A DNA stretch of 64,000 bases from Desulfoluna butyratoxydans (lineage in GTDB: Bacteria; Desulfobacterota; Desulfobacteria; Desulfobacterales; Desulfolunaceae): positions 372,001 through 436,000 of the forward strand of contig NZ_CAADHO010000005.1 of the NCBI RefSeq assembly GCF_900699765.1, written 5' to 3'. Positions within the stretch are counted from its first letter, which is position 1; each line of letters starts with the position of its first letter. Below, one piece after another: positions 50,725 through 59,321 of the stretch. The notes beneath the pieces are model-generated. The model did not search any database. It worked only from the letters and a program-made list of their open reading frames with translations, and had not been told where the DNA came from. The position numbers were made by a program, and so were the translations under genes.

Positions 50725-52362
50725 TTACAGCGCCAGGGCGCTCTCCCCGCAGTAGTGCTCTTCCCTCTCCTTTGCGACGTCGGCGCTGGCCAGATAGTCG
50801 TCAAAGCTCATGAGCCGGTCCAGGCTGCCCCGGGGGGTAAGCTCCACAATGCGGTTGGCCACGGTGGAGACAAACTGGTGGTCGTGGGACGCAAAAAGGA
50901 TCACCTCGGGAAAGGCCATGAGCCCTTCGTTCAGAGAGGTGATGGACTCCAGGTCCAGGTGGTTGGTGGGCTCGTCCATGACCAGCACGTTGGCGTCGGA
51001 GAGCATCATGCGCGACAGCATGCAGCGCACCTTCTCCCCACCGGAAAGAACCCCGGTCTTTTTCATGGCCTCTTCACCGGAAAAGAGCATGCGACCGAGA
51101 AAACCCCGTGCAAAACTCTCTCCCTCTTCCGGGGGTGCGTACTGGAGCAGCCACTGCACCAGGGTCATGTCGGTTTCAAAGTACTGCCGGTTCTCTTTGA
51201 GGAAAAAAGAGGGGGTGATGGTCTGACCCCAGCGGAAGCTGCCGGAGTCCGGCTCCATCTCCCCTGCCAGGATCTGAAAAAGGGTGCTCTTGGCAAGGCC
51301 GTTGTCCCCCACAAAGGCGACCTTGTCCCCGTTGTTGACCACCAGGTTGAGGTCTCGGAGCACCTCCTGGCCGTCGATGGTCTTGCTCAGGTTTTCGATC
51401 TCCAGGATGACGTTGCCGCAGGGACGCTCCGGCTTGAAGGCCACCCAGGGGTATCGCCTGGACGAAACGGGCATGTCTTCCAGGGTCAGTTTTTCCAGGA
51501 GCTTTTTCCGGGAGGTGGCCTGCTTGGCTTTTGACGCGTTGGAGCTGAATCGCTGGATAAAGGAGGTGAGTTCCTTGGCCTTGTCCGCGGTCTTCTTGTT
51601 CTCGTTCTGCTTCTGCTTCTGGATCAGGCGGCTCGCCTGACACCAGAAGTCGTAGTTGCCCACGAACACCTGGATCTTGCCGTAGTCGATGTCGGCGATA
51701 TGGGTACACACCTGGTTGAGAAAGTGACGGTCGTGGGAGACCACGATGACGGTGTTCTGGAACCGCGCCAGGAAATCATCCAGCCAGGCGATGGACTTCA
51801 GGTCCAGGTGGTTGGTGGGTTCGTCAAGGAGCAGCACGTCGGGGTTGCCGAAGAGGGCCTGGGCCAGCAGGACACGGACCTTGTCCCCCCCTTCCAGCTC
51901 CTTCATCTTCAGATGGCGCATCTCTTCCGGGATCCCTAAGCCATTCAGAAGAACCGCGGCCTCGGACTCGGCCTCGTAGCCGTTCATCTCGGCAAACTCC
52001 GCCTCCAGCTCACCGGAACGGATGCCGTCCTCTTCGGTGAACTCCGCCTTGGCGTAGATGGCGTCCCGCTCCACCATGATGTCGTAGAGCCGCTGGTGGC
52101 CCATGATCACCGTGTTGATGACCGTCTCTTCATCAAAGGCAAAGTGATCCTGCCTCAAGACAGCAATACGCTCGCCGGGCCCGACGCTGATGTCGCCCTT
52201 GTCGGACTCGATCTCCCCTGCAAGGATCTTGAGAAAAGTTGATTTGCCGGCGCCGTTGGCACCGATAAGGCCATAGCAGTTGCCGGGGGTGAACTTGATA
52301 TTGACGTCTTTAAACAGGACGCGTTTGCCGTAGGCAAGCGCCACGTTGGTTGCGCAGATCAT
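50725..52362 (-). CDS. ABC-F family ATPase (YbiT-like)
   Basis: The 545-residue protein has two ABC domains and no membrane segments, as in translation-associated ABC-F proteins. The first Walker A is GANGAGKST and its Walker B LLLLDEPTNHLD; the second Walker A is GDNGLAKST and its Walker B VLVMDEPTNHLD. The linker between them is long and basic (KQKQNENKKTADKAKELTSFIQRFSSNASKAKQATSRKKLLEKL), as in ABC-F proteins that bind the ribosomal E site. The sequence is closest to the YbiT-type group, in which the second Walker A reads LAK[ST]T. It probably rescues or tunes stalled ribosomes. Confidence 0.92.
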   Translation of the reverse strand: MICATNVALAYGKRVLFKDVNIKFTPGNCYGLIGANGAGKSTFLKILAGEIESDKGDISVGPGERIAVLRQDHFAFDEETVINTVIMGHQRLYDIMVERDAIYAKAEFTEEDGIRSGELEAEFAEMNGYEAESEAAVLLNGLGIPEEMRHLKMKELEGGDKVRVLLAQALFGNPDVLLLDEPTNHLDLKSIAWLDDFLARFQNTVIVVSHDRHFLNQVCTHIADIDYGKIQVFVGNYDFWCQASRLIQKQKQNENKKTADKAKELTSFIQRFSSNASKAKQATSRKKLLEKLTLEDMPVSSRRYPWVAFKPERPCGNVILEIENLSKTIDGQEVLRDLNLVVNNGDKVAFVGDNGLAKSTLFQILAGEMEPDSGSFRWGQTITPSFFLKENRQYFETDMTLVQWLLQYAPPEEGESFARGFLGRMLFSGEEAMKKTGVLSGGEKVRCMLSRMMLSDANVLVMDEPTNHLDLESITSLNEGLMAFPEVILFASHDHQFVSTVANRIVELTPRGSLDRLMSFDDYLASADVAKEREEHYCGESALAL

Positions 52363-52385
52363 AGAAGGTTCCTCAGTTTGGACAA

Positions 52386-52418
52386 TAAAAAAACCACGGG
52401 TCGTAGCAACCCGTGGTT
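52386..52418 (-). terminator. Terminator of the PEP-synthase-like operon
   Basis: AACCACGGGT (52392-52401) and ACCCGTGGTT (52409-52418) form a 10-bp stem with a 7-nt loop, followed on the minus strand by seven T. It ends the transcript of the gene stopping at 52454. Confidence 0.88.
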
Positions 52419-52453
52419 CATGCGACGCCTGCTTATATCGTATCGCACTTAAA

Positions 52454-54676
52454 TCAGCAATCTTTTTTCACGCAGCCCGCCGTCCCCTCCCCGAAGATCT
52501 CATCGGTTTCCCCCAGGGTCACGATGCCCAGGTACCCGTCCACGGTCAGCAGATCCCCGGTGGCAATGCGAACCGTGGCATCGGGCACGCCGGTCACGCA
52601 CGGCAAGCCGTATTCCCTGGCAATGATGGCCCCGTGGATGAGCATCCCCCCGCGTCGTTCCACGATCCCTGCGGCCAGGGGCACCACATGGGTCATGGTC
52701 GGCTCCACCACGTCGCACACCAGGATCTCTCCGTATGCCAGCCCGGCAAGATCTCCGGGGCTTCGGATCACACGGGCCCTGCCCCGGGCCAGTCCCTGTC
52801 CGGCGGGCTGCCCCATGATCTGGCGGGCTGTGACCACGGAGGCCTTCTCCGCATCCCGGGCCGGAGCGCTTTGGATGGTGGGGCGGCTCCCGAAGCGTTC
52901 CAGCTCCCCACGAAGTCCCTCGGCATCGGCCCCCGTCCCCTTCTGCTCCAGCCGCCTGCGCCCCTCGGCCACAGCGCGAAAGAGTTCAGCTTCAAGGCGC
53001 CCCATGTAAATATTGTCATCGTCCCGAAGACGGTAGCTGGACCGCCCCAGGGCCAGGACCCCCTGGGCGTACTCCCTGGACTCAATGGGAAAAGAGCCCA
53101 GAAACCTCTCTTCCAGCGTGGATGCGTCCCTGGCCGTGGCCTCGGGTGCAGGCGGGTGGGCCGCCATCTCAAGGATGAGGGACACAAGGGTTTGCCGGGG
53201 CGACTGGGCCAAAGCCCCCCCGGCCACCGCCCAGGAGAGCTCTCCGTAGTCTTCGATGAACGCGGACACCGCCGCCTCAATCTCAGGGGGCAGCGAGGCA
53301 ACGCTGAAACCAGCCCCTCCGTTCCAGTCCGGGTGCTCCCGCATTTGGGCTGCCAGGGCTCCCAGGCGACGGTTTCGCGCCATGCCCACAAGGGGCGTAT
53401 GGGTCAGAAGAAGGGTAAACTCAAAGGGATCGTCGGGCTTGACGGCATCGTTGTAGGCCTGGCCAAAGAGCCGAACCCCATGGGCAAAGGGGATAAACTC
53501 CGACCAGTAAACCCCGACCCACGTCTCGTTGATCTCAAGACGATGCCTTAACTCGCGGACCAGCGCCCCATCGTCCAGGGTTTCCAGGCAGACCCGGGCC
53601 ATCTCCTCGGTCGCATCGGCCATCTCCGGCAGGAGCCGGGTCTCGATTTTCTGCCGTAAGGCACAAAGGTTGTCGTAGCTGCGGTGGAGGCGTTTGTGCA
53701 GGGCGTCGTTCCCGGATGCACCCGGAGCCTCCAGGGTGGTGATGGGCCGGGACTGAAGCACATGCACCCGCCCTTTGGCCAGGGTCCACTCCAGATCCTG
53801 GGGAGAATCCAGCAGGGACTCCATGCGACGCGCCAGGGCAAACACCGATGCCACCTCTTCCGGCCCAAGCGGAGGCCTGGCCGCCCTGGCTTCGGGAAGC
53901 AAGACCGTGCGAACCCCGGAAGGCCCCACCCCAAGGCACGACGGACGGCCTTCAGGTGGCCGGTGCGACAGGATCGCCCCGGAGGCACGGTCCAGCCGCC
54001 AATGATCCGGCTCCACCGTGCCGTCCACCAACCCCTGATTGAGACCGTACACAGCCTCCACCACCCCCTCGGATGCCACCAGGGGGCTTTGGCTGAAGGC
54101 CACACCGGACACCTCACCGCTCACCAGCCGCTGGACAAGGACGGCCATGGTTCCCGAACGGAAATCAGCTTCCCGCTCCCGCCGGTAAAGAAGGGCTCCG
54201 TCCGACCAGAGGGAGGCCCAGACCCGCTTGATGTGATCCAGAGTGGATTCCAGGCCGCGAACATTCACATAAGAGTCATGCAGGCCGGCAAAGGACGCGC
54301 CCCTGGAGTCCTCCTCAGGACACGACGATCGCACCACCAGGGGACCACCGTCAACGAATCGTTCCAATCCGGTGGCAAGGGCCTCATAAAGCGCCGGGGG
54401 CCAGGGTGCCGTCAGAAACAGGTTGCGGATCCTCAAGGCCGCGTCCCACACCTCTTCCCACCGCATCTCGGAAAAAGGCTTGCACTGAAGCGTCATCTGG
54501 ATCCGCTCAAAGAGCCCGGCCTCTGAAACAAACACGCCGTACGCCTCAGCCGTCACGCAGAGCCCGTCCGGGACCAGAATACCGTTTTGAACCATGCGGG
54601 CCAGGGCACTGGCCTTGCCCCCCACCACCGACTCGCCGTGGGTTCCCGCACGGGCCAGGGGCACAAGAAAGGTCAT
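52454..54676 (-). CDS. PEP synthase-like / PEP-utilising enzyme
   Basis: The 740-residue protein has an N-terminal PEP/pyruvate-binding ATP-grasp region (VGGKASALARMVQNGILVPDGLCVTAEAY, then LVVRSSCPEEDSRGASFAGLHDSYVNV and LEWTLAKGRVHVLQSRPIT), a divergent middle (about 330-620), and a C-terminal swivelling domain with GGMLIHGAIIAREYGLPCVTGV, where the His takes the phosphate. The C-terminal TIM-barrel of true PEP synthase is missing, so the layout is closer to rifampin phosphotransferase-type or other PEP-utilising enzymes. The reaction is probably phosphotransfer using ATP, with substrate unknown. Its start ATGA overlaps the stop of the PNPOx-fold gene. Confidence 0.8.
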   Translation of the reverse strand: MTFLVPLARAGTHGESVVGGKASALARMVQNGILVPDGLCVTAEAYGVFVSEAGLFERIQMTLQCKPFSEMRWEEVWDAALRIRNLFLTAPWPPALYEALATGLERFVDGGPLVVRSSCPEEDSRGASFAGLHDSYVNVRGLESTLDHIKRVWASLWSDGALLYRREREADFRSGTMAVLVQRLVSGEVSGVAFSQSPLVASEGVVEAVYGLNQGLVDGTVEPDHWRLDRASGAILSHRPPEGRPSCLGVGPSGVRTVLLPEARAARPPLGPEEVASVFALARRMESLLDSPQDLEWTLAKGRVHVLQSRPITTLEAPGASGNDALHKRLHRSYDNLCALRQKIETRLLPEMADATEEMARVCLETLDDGALVRELRHRLEINETWVGVYWSEFIPFAHGVRLFGQAYNDAVKPDDPFEFTLLLTHTPLVGMARNRRLGALAAQMREHPDWNGGAGFSVASLPPEIEAAVSAFIEDYGELSWAVAGGALAQSPRQTLVSLILEMAAHPPAPEATARDASTLEERFLGSFPIESREYAQGVLALGRSSYRLRDDDNIYMGRLEAELFRAVAEGRRRLEQKGTGADAEGLRGELERFGSRPTIQSAPARDAEKASVVTARQIMGQPAGQGLARGRARVIRSPGDLAGLAYGEILVCDVVEPTMTHVVPLAAGIVERRGGMLIHGAIIAREYGLPCVTGVPDATVRIATGDLLTVDGYLGIVTLGETDEIFGEGTAGCVKKDC

Positions 54677-55125
54677 GGGCTCACCTCGATCTCGGTGACG
54701 TTTTGAAACCGCTCCACAAAAATGCAGCGCCGGACTTTTACCACCATAAAGGCACAGGAGGGGGCCGTGACAAAATCGCAGAGGTAGGGATGACGGGATA
54801 GAAAAAGGGCTTTTAAGGGAGCGGCGGCGTCTTCCCCGGGTTCGGACACCCGGCCTGTTATGGTCACGGCCCGGGCCTCGTGAAAGTCGGCTTCCGCGTT
54901 GGACCTGCTGTCGATGAGCATGGCAACCCGGTCGTCCTCGGTCATATTCGCGTATTTACGCGTGGACCGGGGGGTGGCGAAAAAGAGCCGGGAAAAGTCG
55001 TCGGTGACTCCGTAAGCCACCAGAGATGCATAGGGATGCCCCCTGCAATGGGTGCTGAGAACGCCAAGTCGCTGAGCATCAAGGAGGGATCGGATCATCC
55101 GGACAACTGCCGCGTGATGGGTCAT
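54673..55125 (-). CDS. Pyridoxamine 5'-phosphate oxidase-fold protein
   Basis: The 150-residue protein has the split-barrel FMN-binding pattern: LLDAQRLGVLSTHCRGHPYASLVAYGVTDDFSRLFFATPRSTRKYANMTEDDRVAMLIDSRS, and AVTITGRVSEP. This is the PNPOx/heme-utilisation (HugZ-like) group. The exact reaction is unknown. It precedes and overlaps the PEP-synthase-like gene by 4 bp (ATGA), so the two are co-translated. The ATG at 55125 (AAAGGCAGG upstream) is preferred over one at 55143. Confidence 0.8.
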   Translation of the reverse strand: MTHHAAVVRMIRSLLDAQRLGVLSTHCRGHPYASLVAYGVTDDFSRLFFATPRSTRKYANMTEDDRVAMLIDSRSNAEADFHEARAVTITGRVSEPGEDAAAPLKALFLSRHPYLCDFVTAPSCAFMVVKVRRCIFVERFQNVTEIEVSP

Positions 55126-55178
55126 TGGGGCCTGCCTTTCCATGGGGGTAAAAGGAAGAAAACCTGACGGGATGCTGT

Positions 55179-55184
55179 ATTATA
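55179..55184 (-). promoter_or_regulatory. Candidate -10 box of the PNPOx/PEP-synthase-like operon
   Basis: The minus strand reads TATAAT at 55184-55179, within an AT-rich stretch, about 55 bp before the start codon. The matching -35 box is poor. Confidence 0.4.
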
Positions 55185-55246
55185 TCAGATATATCTCTAT
55201 ATTCCACACCCTTCACACCGACACCAGGGACGCCGGACATTGGCCC

Positions 55247-55273
55247 TTGACATAACAGAACGGTCATTTTAAT
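55247..55273 (+). promoter_or_regulatory. Candidate promoter of the TetR gene
   Basis: TTGACA (55247-55252) is followed after 15 bp by TTTAAT (55268-55273). The spacing is short. GAACGGTCATT between the two boxes could be part of an operator. The region is shared with the divergent PNPOx operon, so the TetR protein may control both. Confidence 0.4.
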
Positions 55274-55311
55274 TTACCCCTTCCACCACCAACCCTCCAC
55301 AGGACAGAACC

Positions 55312-55893
55312 ATGCCCCGCAACAAAGAGTACAATCACCAGGACGTGTTAAACGCGGCCACCTCGCAATTCCTTGACAAAGGGTACAAAGGCGTCTCCGT
55401 CAACGACCTGGTCAAGGCGACAAAGCTCAACAAACACAGCATGTATGTGGAATTCGGCAACAAGGAAGGACTGTTCTGCGCGTGCATCGACCACTATATC
55501 CAGGCCGTGCACCGACATGTCGGGCATATCCTCCGCCGCCAGCCCCTGGGCCTGAGGAATATCAATGATTTTTTCCGCCACCGCATCGACTATGCCTACT
55601 CCGGCAGGGGCAACGGGTGCCTCCTCCTCACCACAGTGTCGGAAAAAAACCAGGTGGACCAGATGGTCCTGGACCGCGTCCAGCACCACTGGACCCTTCA
55701 GAAAGCTGACTTGAGGATCTGCCTGGACGCGGCAAAAGAGCAAGGGGAAATCCCGGCCGAAAAGGACACGGCTGTCCTTGCCAGCCACCTCTTCTGCCAG
55801 CTCATGGGCATGGTCATCATGATCAAGGGAGGAGCCCGGCGGCAGGAGGTTGAACAGATGATCGACATGACCCTGGCCCACGCGCGGCAATAG
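55312..55893 (+). CDS. TetR/AcrR-family regulator
   Basis: The 193-residue protein has the TetR N-terminal helix-turn-helix: VLNAATSQFLDKGYKGVSVNDLVKATKLNKHSMYVEFGNKEGLF, followed by a helical ligand domain with GNGCLLLTTVSEK. The TTVSE and GCL pattern is typical of AcrR-like regulators of drug or lipid genes. It is divergent from the PNPOx/PEP-synthase-like operon and probably represses it and itself. AGGACAG precedes the ATG. Confidence 0.9.
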   Translation: MPRNKEYNHQDVLNAATSQFLDKGYKGVSVNDLVKATKLNKHSMYVEFGNKEGLFCACIDHYIQAVHRHVGHILRRQPLGLRNINDFFRHRIDYAYSGRGNGCLLLTTVSEKNQVDQMVLDRVQHHWTLQKADLRICLDAAKEQGEIPAEKDTAVLASHLFCQLMGMVIMIKGGARRQEVEQMIDMTLAHARQ

Positions 55894-55905
55894 GCATGTG
55901 CTTAT

Positions 55906-55929
55906 GCCCCCGGCAGGTCCGCCGGAGGC
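55906..55929. repeat. Short palindromic repeat
   Basis: GCCCCCGGC (55906-55914) and GCCGGAGGC (55921-55929) form the hairpin seen in the other short copies, here with one mismatch. It is flanked by an inverted GCTTATG/CACAAGC pair. It starts 13 bp after the TetR stop codon. Confidence 0.75.
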
Positions 55930-55947
55930 ACAAGCGAAAAACACACC

Positions 55948-55987
55948 ATCAGAGCTGCAGATGTCGTGGTTATATAAAAGCTCTGAT
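55948..55987. other. Inverted repeat between tetR and the chemoreceptor
   Basis: ATCAGAGCT (55948-55956) and AGCTCTGAT (55979-55987) form a perfect 9-bp inverted repeat separated by 22 nt. Convergent genes flank it; it may be a weak terminator or a binding site. Confidence 0.5.
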
Positions 55988-56102
55988 AACGCAGAAGATG
56001 GGTGCACTCGGCTCGCCCGAAGGGTGAGAAATTCGATCAGAAAACGGTGAAATACCTTTTGCATTTTTGAAATATCTAAATATTTCCAAGTAACCAGCCG
56101 TG

Positions 56103-58178
56103 CTATAGCTGAAAGTGCTCCACCATCCCTTTCAATTGATCCGACAAATCGTGGAGATCCCCCGCATTCTGTTTGACACCGGCGCTGCTTTCGGCAATCT
56201 CCTCGGCCGCCTCGTTGACACCGACGATATCCTGGGCCATATCCGCGGCCACAGCCGTGCTTTCCGACACACTGGCGCTCACCTCAGCCATCCCCTGGGA
56301 TGCCTGGGTGATGCTGTCCGCAATGTCACGGGTGGCCATGGACTGCTCATCCACCTCTTCTGCAATGGACGAGACGATCTCGTTGGTCTGGAAGATCACC
56401 TCGGAGATATGTTCGATCTCCTTGACCGTCTCATCGGTGGAGACCTGAATGCCGTTGATCTTTTCCTTGATCTCCTGGGTGGCCTCGGCGGTCTGGTGGG
56501 CCAGGTGCTTGATCTCATTTGCCACCACGGCAAAGCCCTTGCCGGCCTCCCCTGCCCTGGCCGCCTCAATGGTGGCGTTCAGGGCAAGCAGGTTGGTTTG
56601 GGCGGAAATCTCGGTGATCACCTCGGTCACGGTGTTGATCTCATGGGCAACGGCCCCCAGGGCTTTTACCTTTTCAGAAGATCGCTTGGCGCTGGATACC
56701 GCCTCTTTGCTCACGTGGCGGGCTTCTTCGGAGTTGCCCGCAATCTTTTCGATGGTCCCGGTGATCTGTTCCGTGGCTGCTGCGACCCGACCGATGTTCT
56801 GGGAAGACTGCTCGGCGGCGGCAGCCACCGAGGCCATGTTGGTGCTCATCTCCTCTGCGGCCGCGGTGGATGAACTTGTCCTCTCCATGGTCTCCCGGGC
56901 GCCTGAGGACATCTGGGCAGAAACCGCGGAGAGGTTGGAGGAGGAGGCATTGAGCTGGCTTACCCCCGCCGAAATATCCCGGAACATGTCTCCCAGGGTG
57001 CCCACCATGGAGTTCAGCGCCCCCACAAGGGTACCGATCTCATCGTGCCTCCGGGTGGAGAGAGTCCGGCTGAAATCACCTTTGGCAACGGCCTCGGCAA
57101 AGTCCACCGCCCGAATGATGGGCCGGGTGGCGCGCCCCGTGATCACATAAACCGTGGCAACAAGCAGCAGCATGGCAACCAGGGCCACCCCGAGGCAGAC
57201 GTGCCGGATGGTGTGCGCCTCCTTCAAAATTTTTGCAGTGGGGATACTGATCATGGCCGCCCAGGGGGTATCGGACCGACCGATGCTGATGGGCGCGCCC
57301 ATGCGCACCACCTCACACCCCAGGGTCTTGGAGATGTTGTTCCCCCGGAAAGACTTCCCGTCCCGGATGGCCTGGTCGAAATTGCGTCCCCAGGAGGTCT
57401 CCGTAAAAAGGCTTTTGCCGAGCCTTGCCCCATCGGGATGGGAGACATACACGCCCCTGTTGGAGACAATGGAGAGGTAACCCGTCCCGTAAATCTTGAG
57501 TCCGGCAAAGGCGTCCTGGAATGTTTTCAGGGCGATGTCCACGCCCACCACCCCCAGGACCTTGCCGCCGATGACAATGGGAACACTCACCGTGGTCATC
57601 AAATGATCCCGGCCGCCGATGTTGACGGCATAGGGTTCGGCAAGCACCTCCCTGCCGGTTCGCTGGGGCACAAGGTAGTAATCCCCGTCACCCTCACGCC
57701 GGTAGTTCAGGCTGGGCCGAAGCTTCAGGCTGCCAGAGCTGCGGCTCCAGATGGGCACAAACCGTCCGGTGGCGTCGTGGCCTTCGGCGTTCACAAAATC
57801 GGCATCCCTGCCGTCCAGGGCGTTGGGCTCCCAGATCGTCCACACACCATAAAAAGCGGGGTTTTTGTCTATCACCTGTTTCATGAGGTGCGTCAACAAA
57901 TCCCGGCGGGACAGGTCGCCGTCCACCGTGTCAAGGCCGGTCACCACGCCCCCGAAGACCTGGGCCAGGGTCCGGGCCGAGTCCGCAGCCACCTCCACTT
58001 CCGCTTTGACGACGCCGCCGTACCGGTGGGCCATCTGCTCTGCTTTTTCCAGGGCTTCCGTCTCTGCCAGGTTGCCTGACATCACGGCAACGATCCCGAT
58101 GGTCACCGTAAAAGCCAGGGCCATGACCGAACAGATGCTCAGCAGCATCCGGGTTCTCAATTTCATTGTAGTCAACAC
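56103..58178 (-). CDS. Methyl-accepting chemotaxis protein with dCache sensor
   Basis: The 691-residue protein has an N-terminal membrane segment, a large periplasmic dCache-type sensor (about 35-340, with VWTIWEPNALDGRDADF, VPIVIGGKVLGVVGVDIALKTFQDAF and GYLSIVSNRGVYVSHPD), a second membrane segment (VCLGVALVAMLLLVATVYVI), a HAMP domain and a signalling domain with the hairpin tip EITEISAQTNLLALNATIEAARAGEAGKGFAVVANEIKHLAHQT. No CheR-binding pentapeptide is present at the C terminus. dCache domains often bind amino acids or organic acids. A GTG at 58178 (AAGGAA about 6 bp upstream) is preferred; ATG at 58166 is an alternative. Confidence 0.92.
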   Translation of the reverse strand: MLTTMKLRTRMLLSICSVMALAFTVTIGIVAVMSGNLAETEALEKAEQMAHRYGGVVKAEVEVAADSARTLAQVFGGVVTGLDTVDGDLSRRDLLTHLMKQVIDKNPAFYGVWTIWEPNALDGRDADFVNAEGHDATGRFVPIWSRSSGSLKLRPSLNYRREGDGDYYLVPQRTGREVLAEPYAVNIGGRDHLMTTVSVPIVIGGKVLGVVGVDIALKTFQDAFAGLKIYGTGYLSIVSNRGVYVSHPDGARLGKSLFTETSWGRNFDQAIRDGKSFRGNNISKTLGCEVVRMGAPISIGRSDTPWAAMISIPTAKILKEAHTIRHVCLGVALVAMLLLVATVYVITGRATRPIIRAVDFAEAVAKGDFSRTLSTRRHDEIGTLVGALNSMVGTLGDMFRDISAGVSQLNASSSNLSAVSAQMSSGARETMERTSSSTAAAEEMSTNMASVAAAAEQSSQNIGRVAAATEQITGTIEKIAGNSEEARHVSKEAVSSAKRSSEKVKALGAVAHEINTVTEVITEISAQTNLLALNATIEAARAGEAGKGFAVVANEIKHLAHQTAEATQEIKEKINGIQVSTDETVKEIEHISEVIFQTNEIVSSIAEEVDEQSMATRDIADSITQASQGMAEVSASVSESTAVAADMAQDIVGVNEAAEEIAESSAGVKQNAGDLHDLSDQLKGMVEHFQL

Positions 58179-58602
58179 GTCACATTCCTTAACATTAAGA
58201 AAACCAGGGCCTGCTTGAACCCAGACGTGTACCGTTCGGCTCACGCGCCTTGAACGAGGCATCGCCGGGCACATCCCTCGGCTCAATGGCAGGCTTATAT
58301 CAAAACACTTGTTCTGTTTAATTCCCAAAAAACAGCCATCCCGTGGGCTGACCTTTGCCATAATCCGTCGGCCCATGCCGGAACAGCGGCCGCTGCAGAT
58401 TTCAGCTGCATCGATCAGCAACACCTCAACAGGATATCATCTCCAAAAACCGTTTGTTAGGAGGTGTATCTGCCCAGGGGAGCCTGTCGTCATTCATCAA
58501 CGGACCCGATGCGCGGTTTTTTCTAAAATGAAAGTTCTGGAATGTCAATACAGAAATAAACACCGTTTAGCAACATCAGAAAAGCGCTCGTTGAGGCAGG
58601 AT
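58179..58602. other. Upstream region of the chemoreceptor gene
   Basis: These about 420 bp lie between the chemoreceptor start and the algH terminator. The frame stays open for much of it, but the encoded text lacks any signal or domain. No repeat or strong hairpin was seen. Confidence 0.4.
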
Positions 58603-58638
58603 AAAAAAAAGGGCGCGTCCTCAAGGAACGCGCCCTTT
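58603..58638 (-). terminator. Terminator of algH
   Basis: AAAGGGCGCGT (58608-58618) pairs with ACGCGCCCTTT (58628-58638), with a long A-run to the left that acts as T-tract on the minus strand. It lies 37 bp beyond the algH stop. Confidence 0.88.
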
Positions 58639-58674
58639 CATTTGTCAGGAGCGGGGGTTGTCTTTACCGGCCGG

Positions 58675-59244
58675 TCAGGCCCGGCCAAAATCGCCGGAAA
58701 GAAGCACGGGATCAATGCCAAGGCGATCCAGGGCTTTTTCCCATCGCATCTCCGCCGGGACCTCAAAGATCAGGTCGATGCCGGATTCCACGGTCAACCA
58801 CACATTGCCCGCGAGCTCCCCTTCGAGCTGCCCGGCGGCCCACCCCGAGCTACCCAGAAAAATAGCCACTTTTTCAGGACCTTCCCCCCGGGCCACAGCC
58901 GACAGGGTCTCCATGGAGTTGGACAGGGCCACCTCCTCGTCCATGGGGAAGGTACCCTCATGATCAAAGGGAGGGCCGTGCAGGAGAAAGATCTCATCCA
59001 GCTGAACCGGGCCCCCCGTGTACACAGGCACATTCACGGCGGCATCCACATGGTCGAGCTTGAACTCCTGGTAGACGTCGCGGGCCGCCATCAGGTGGCT
59101 TGGACGATTGACGATAAACCCCATGGCCCCGTCCACGGTATGCTCGCAGAGATACACCACAGACCGTGCAAAATTGGGATCCTTCATGGACGGCATGGCC
59201 AGGAGAAAATGCCCTTTAAGGGAATGAAATACATCTCCGCTCAT
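58675..59244 (-). CDS. algH: UPF0301/AlgH-family protein (YqgE)
   Basis: The 189-residue protein matches AlgH/YqgE throughout: GHFLLAMPSMKDPNFARSVVYLCEHTVDGAMGFIVNRPS, YTGGPVQLDEIFLLHGP and FLGSSGWAAGQLEGELAGNVWLTVE. The family is widely conserved and has no proven biochemical role, although it was first linked to alginate regulation in Pseudomonas. It follows manC on the same strand after 77 bp. Confidence 0.92.
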   Translation of the reverse strand: MSGDVFHSLKGHFLLAMPSMKDPNFARSVVYLCEHTVDGAMGFIVNRPSHLMAARDVYQEFKLDHVDAAVNVPVYTGGPVQLDEIFLLHGPPFDHEGTFPMDEEVALSNSMETLSAVARGEGPEKVAIFLGSSGWAAGQLEGELAGNVWLTVESGIDLIFEVPAEMRWEKALDRLGIDPVLLSGDFGRA

Positions 59245-59321
59245 CGTTGGTACCCACCCTTTGAATGGTCATGTGTCATCACGGATCGACTCACCATACA
59301 ACCCCTTTCGCCAAACCGTGC

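Noticed and set aside
51284..51310. Aberrant second Walker A (LAKST) in the ABC-F protein
   Set aside because: As far as I recall, the YbiT-type ABC-F group has NELAKTT or a similar motif here, so the change is a family trait and not a defect.
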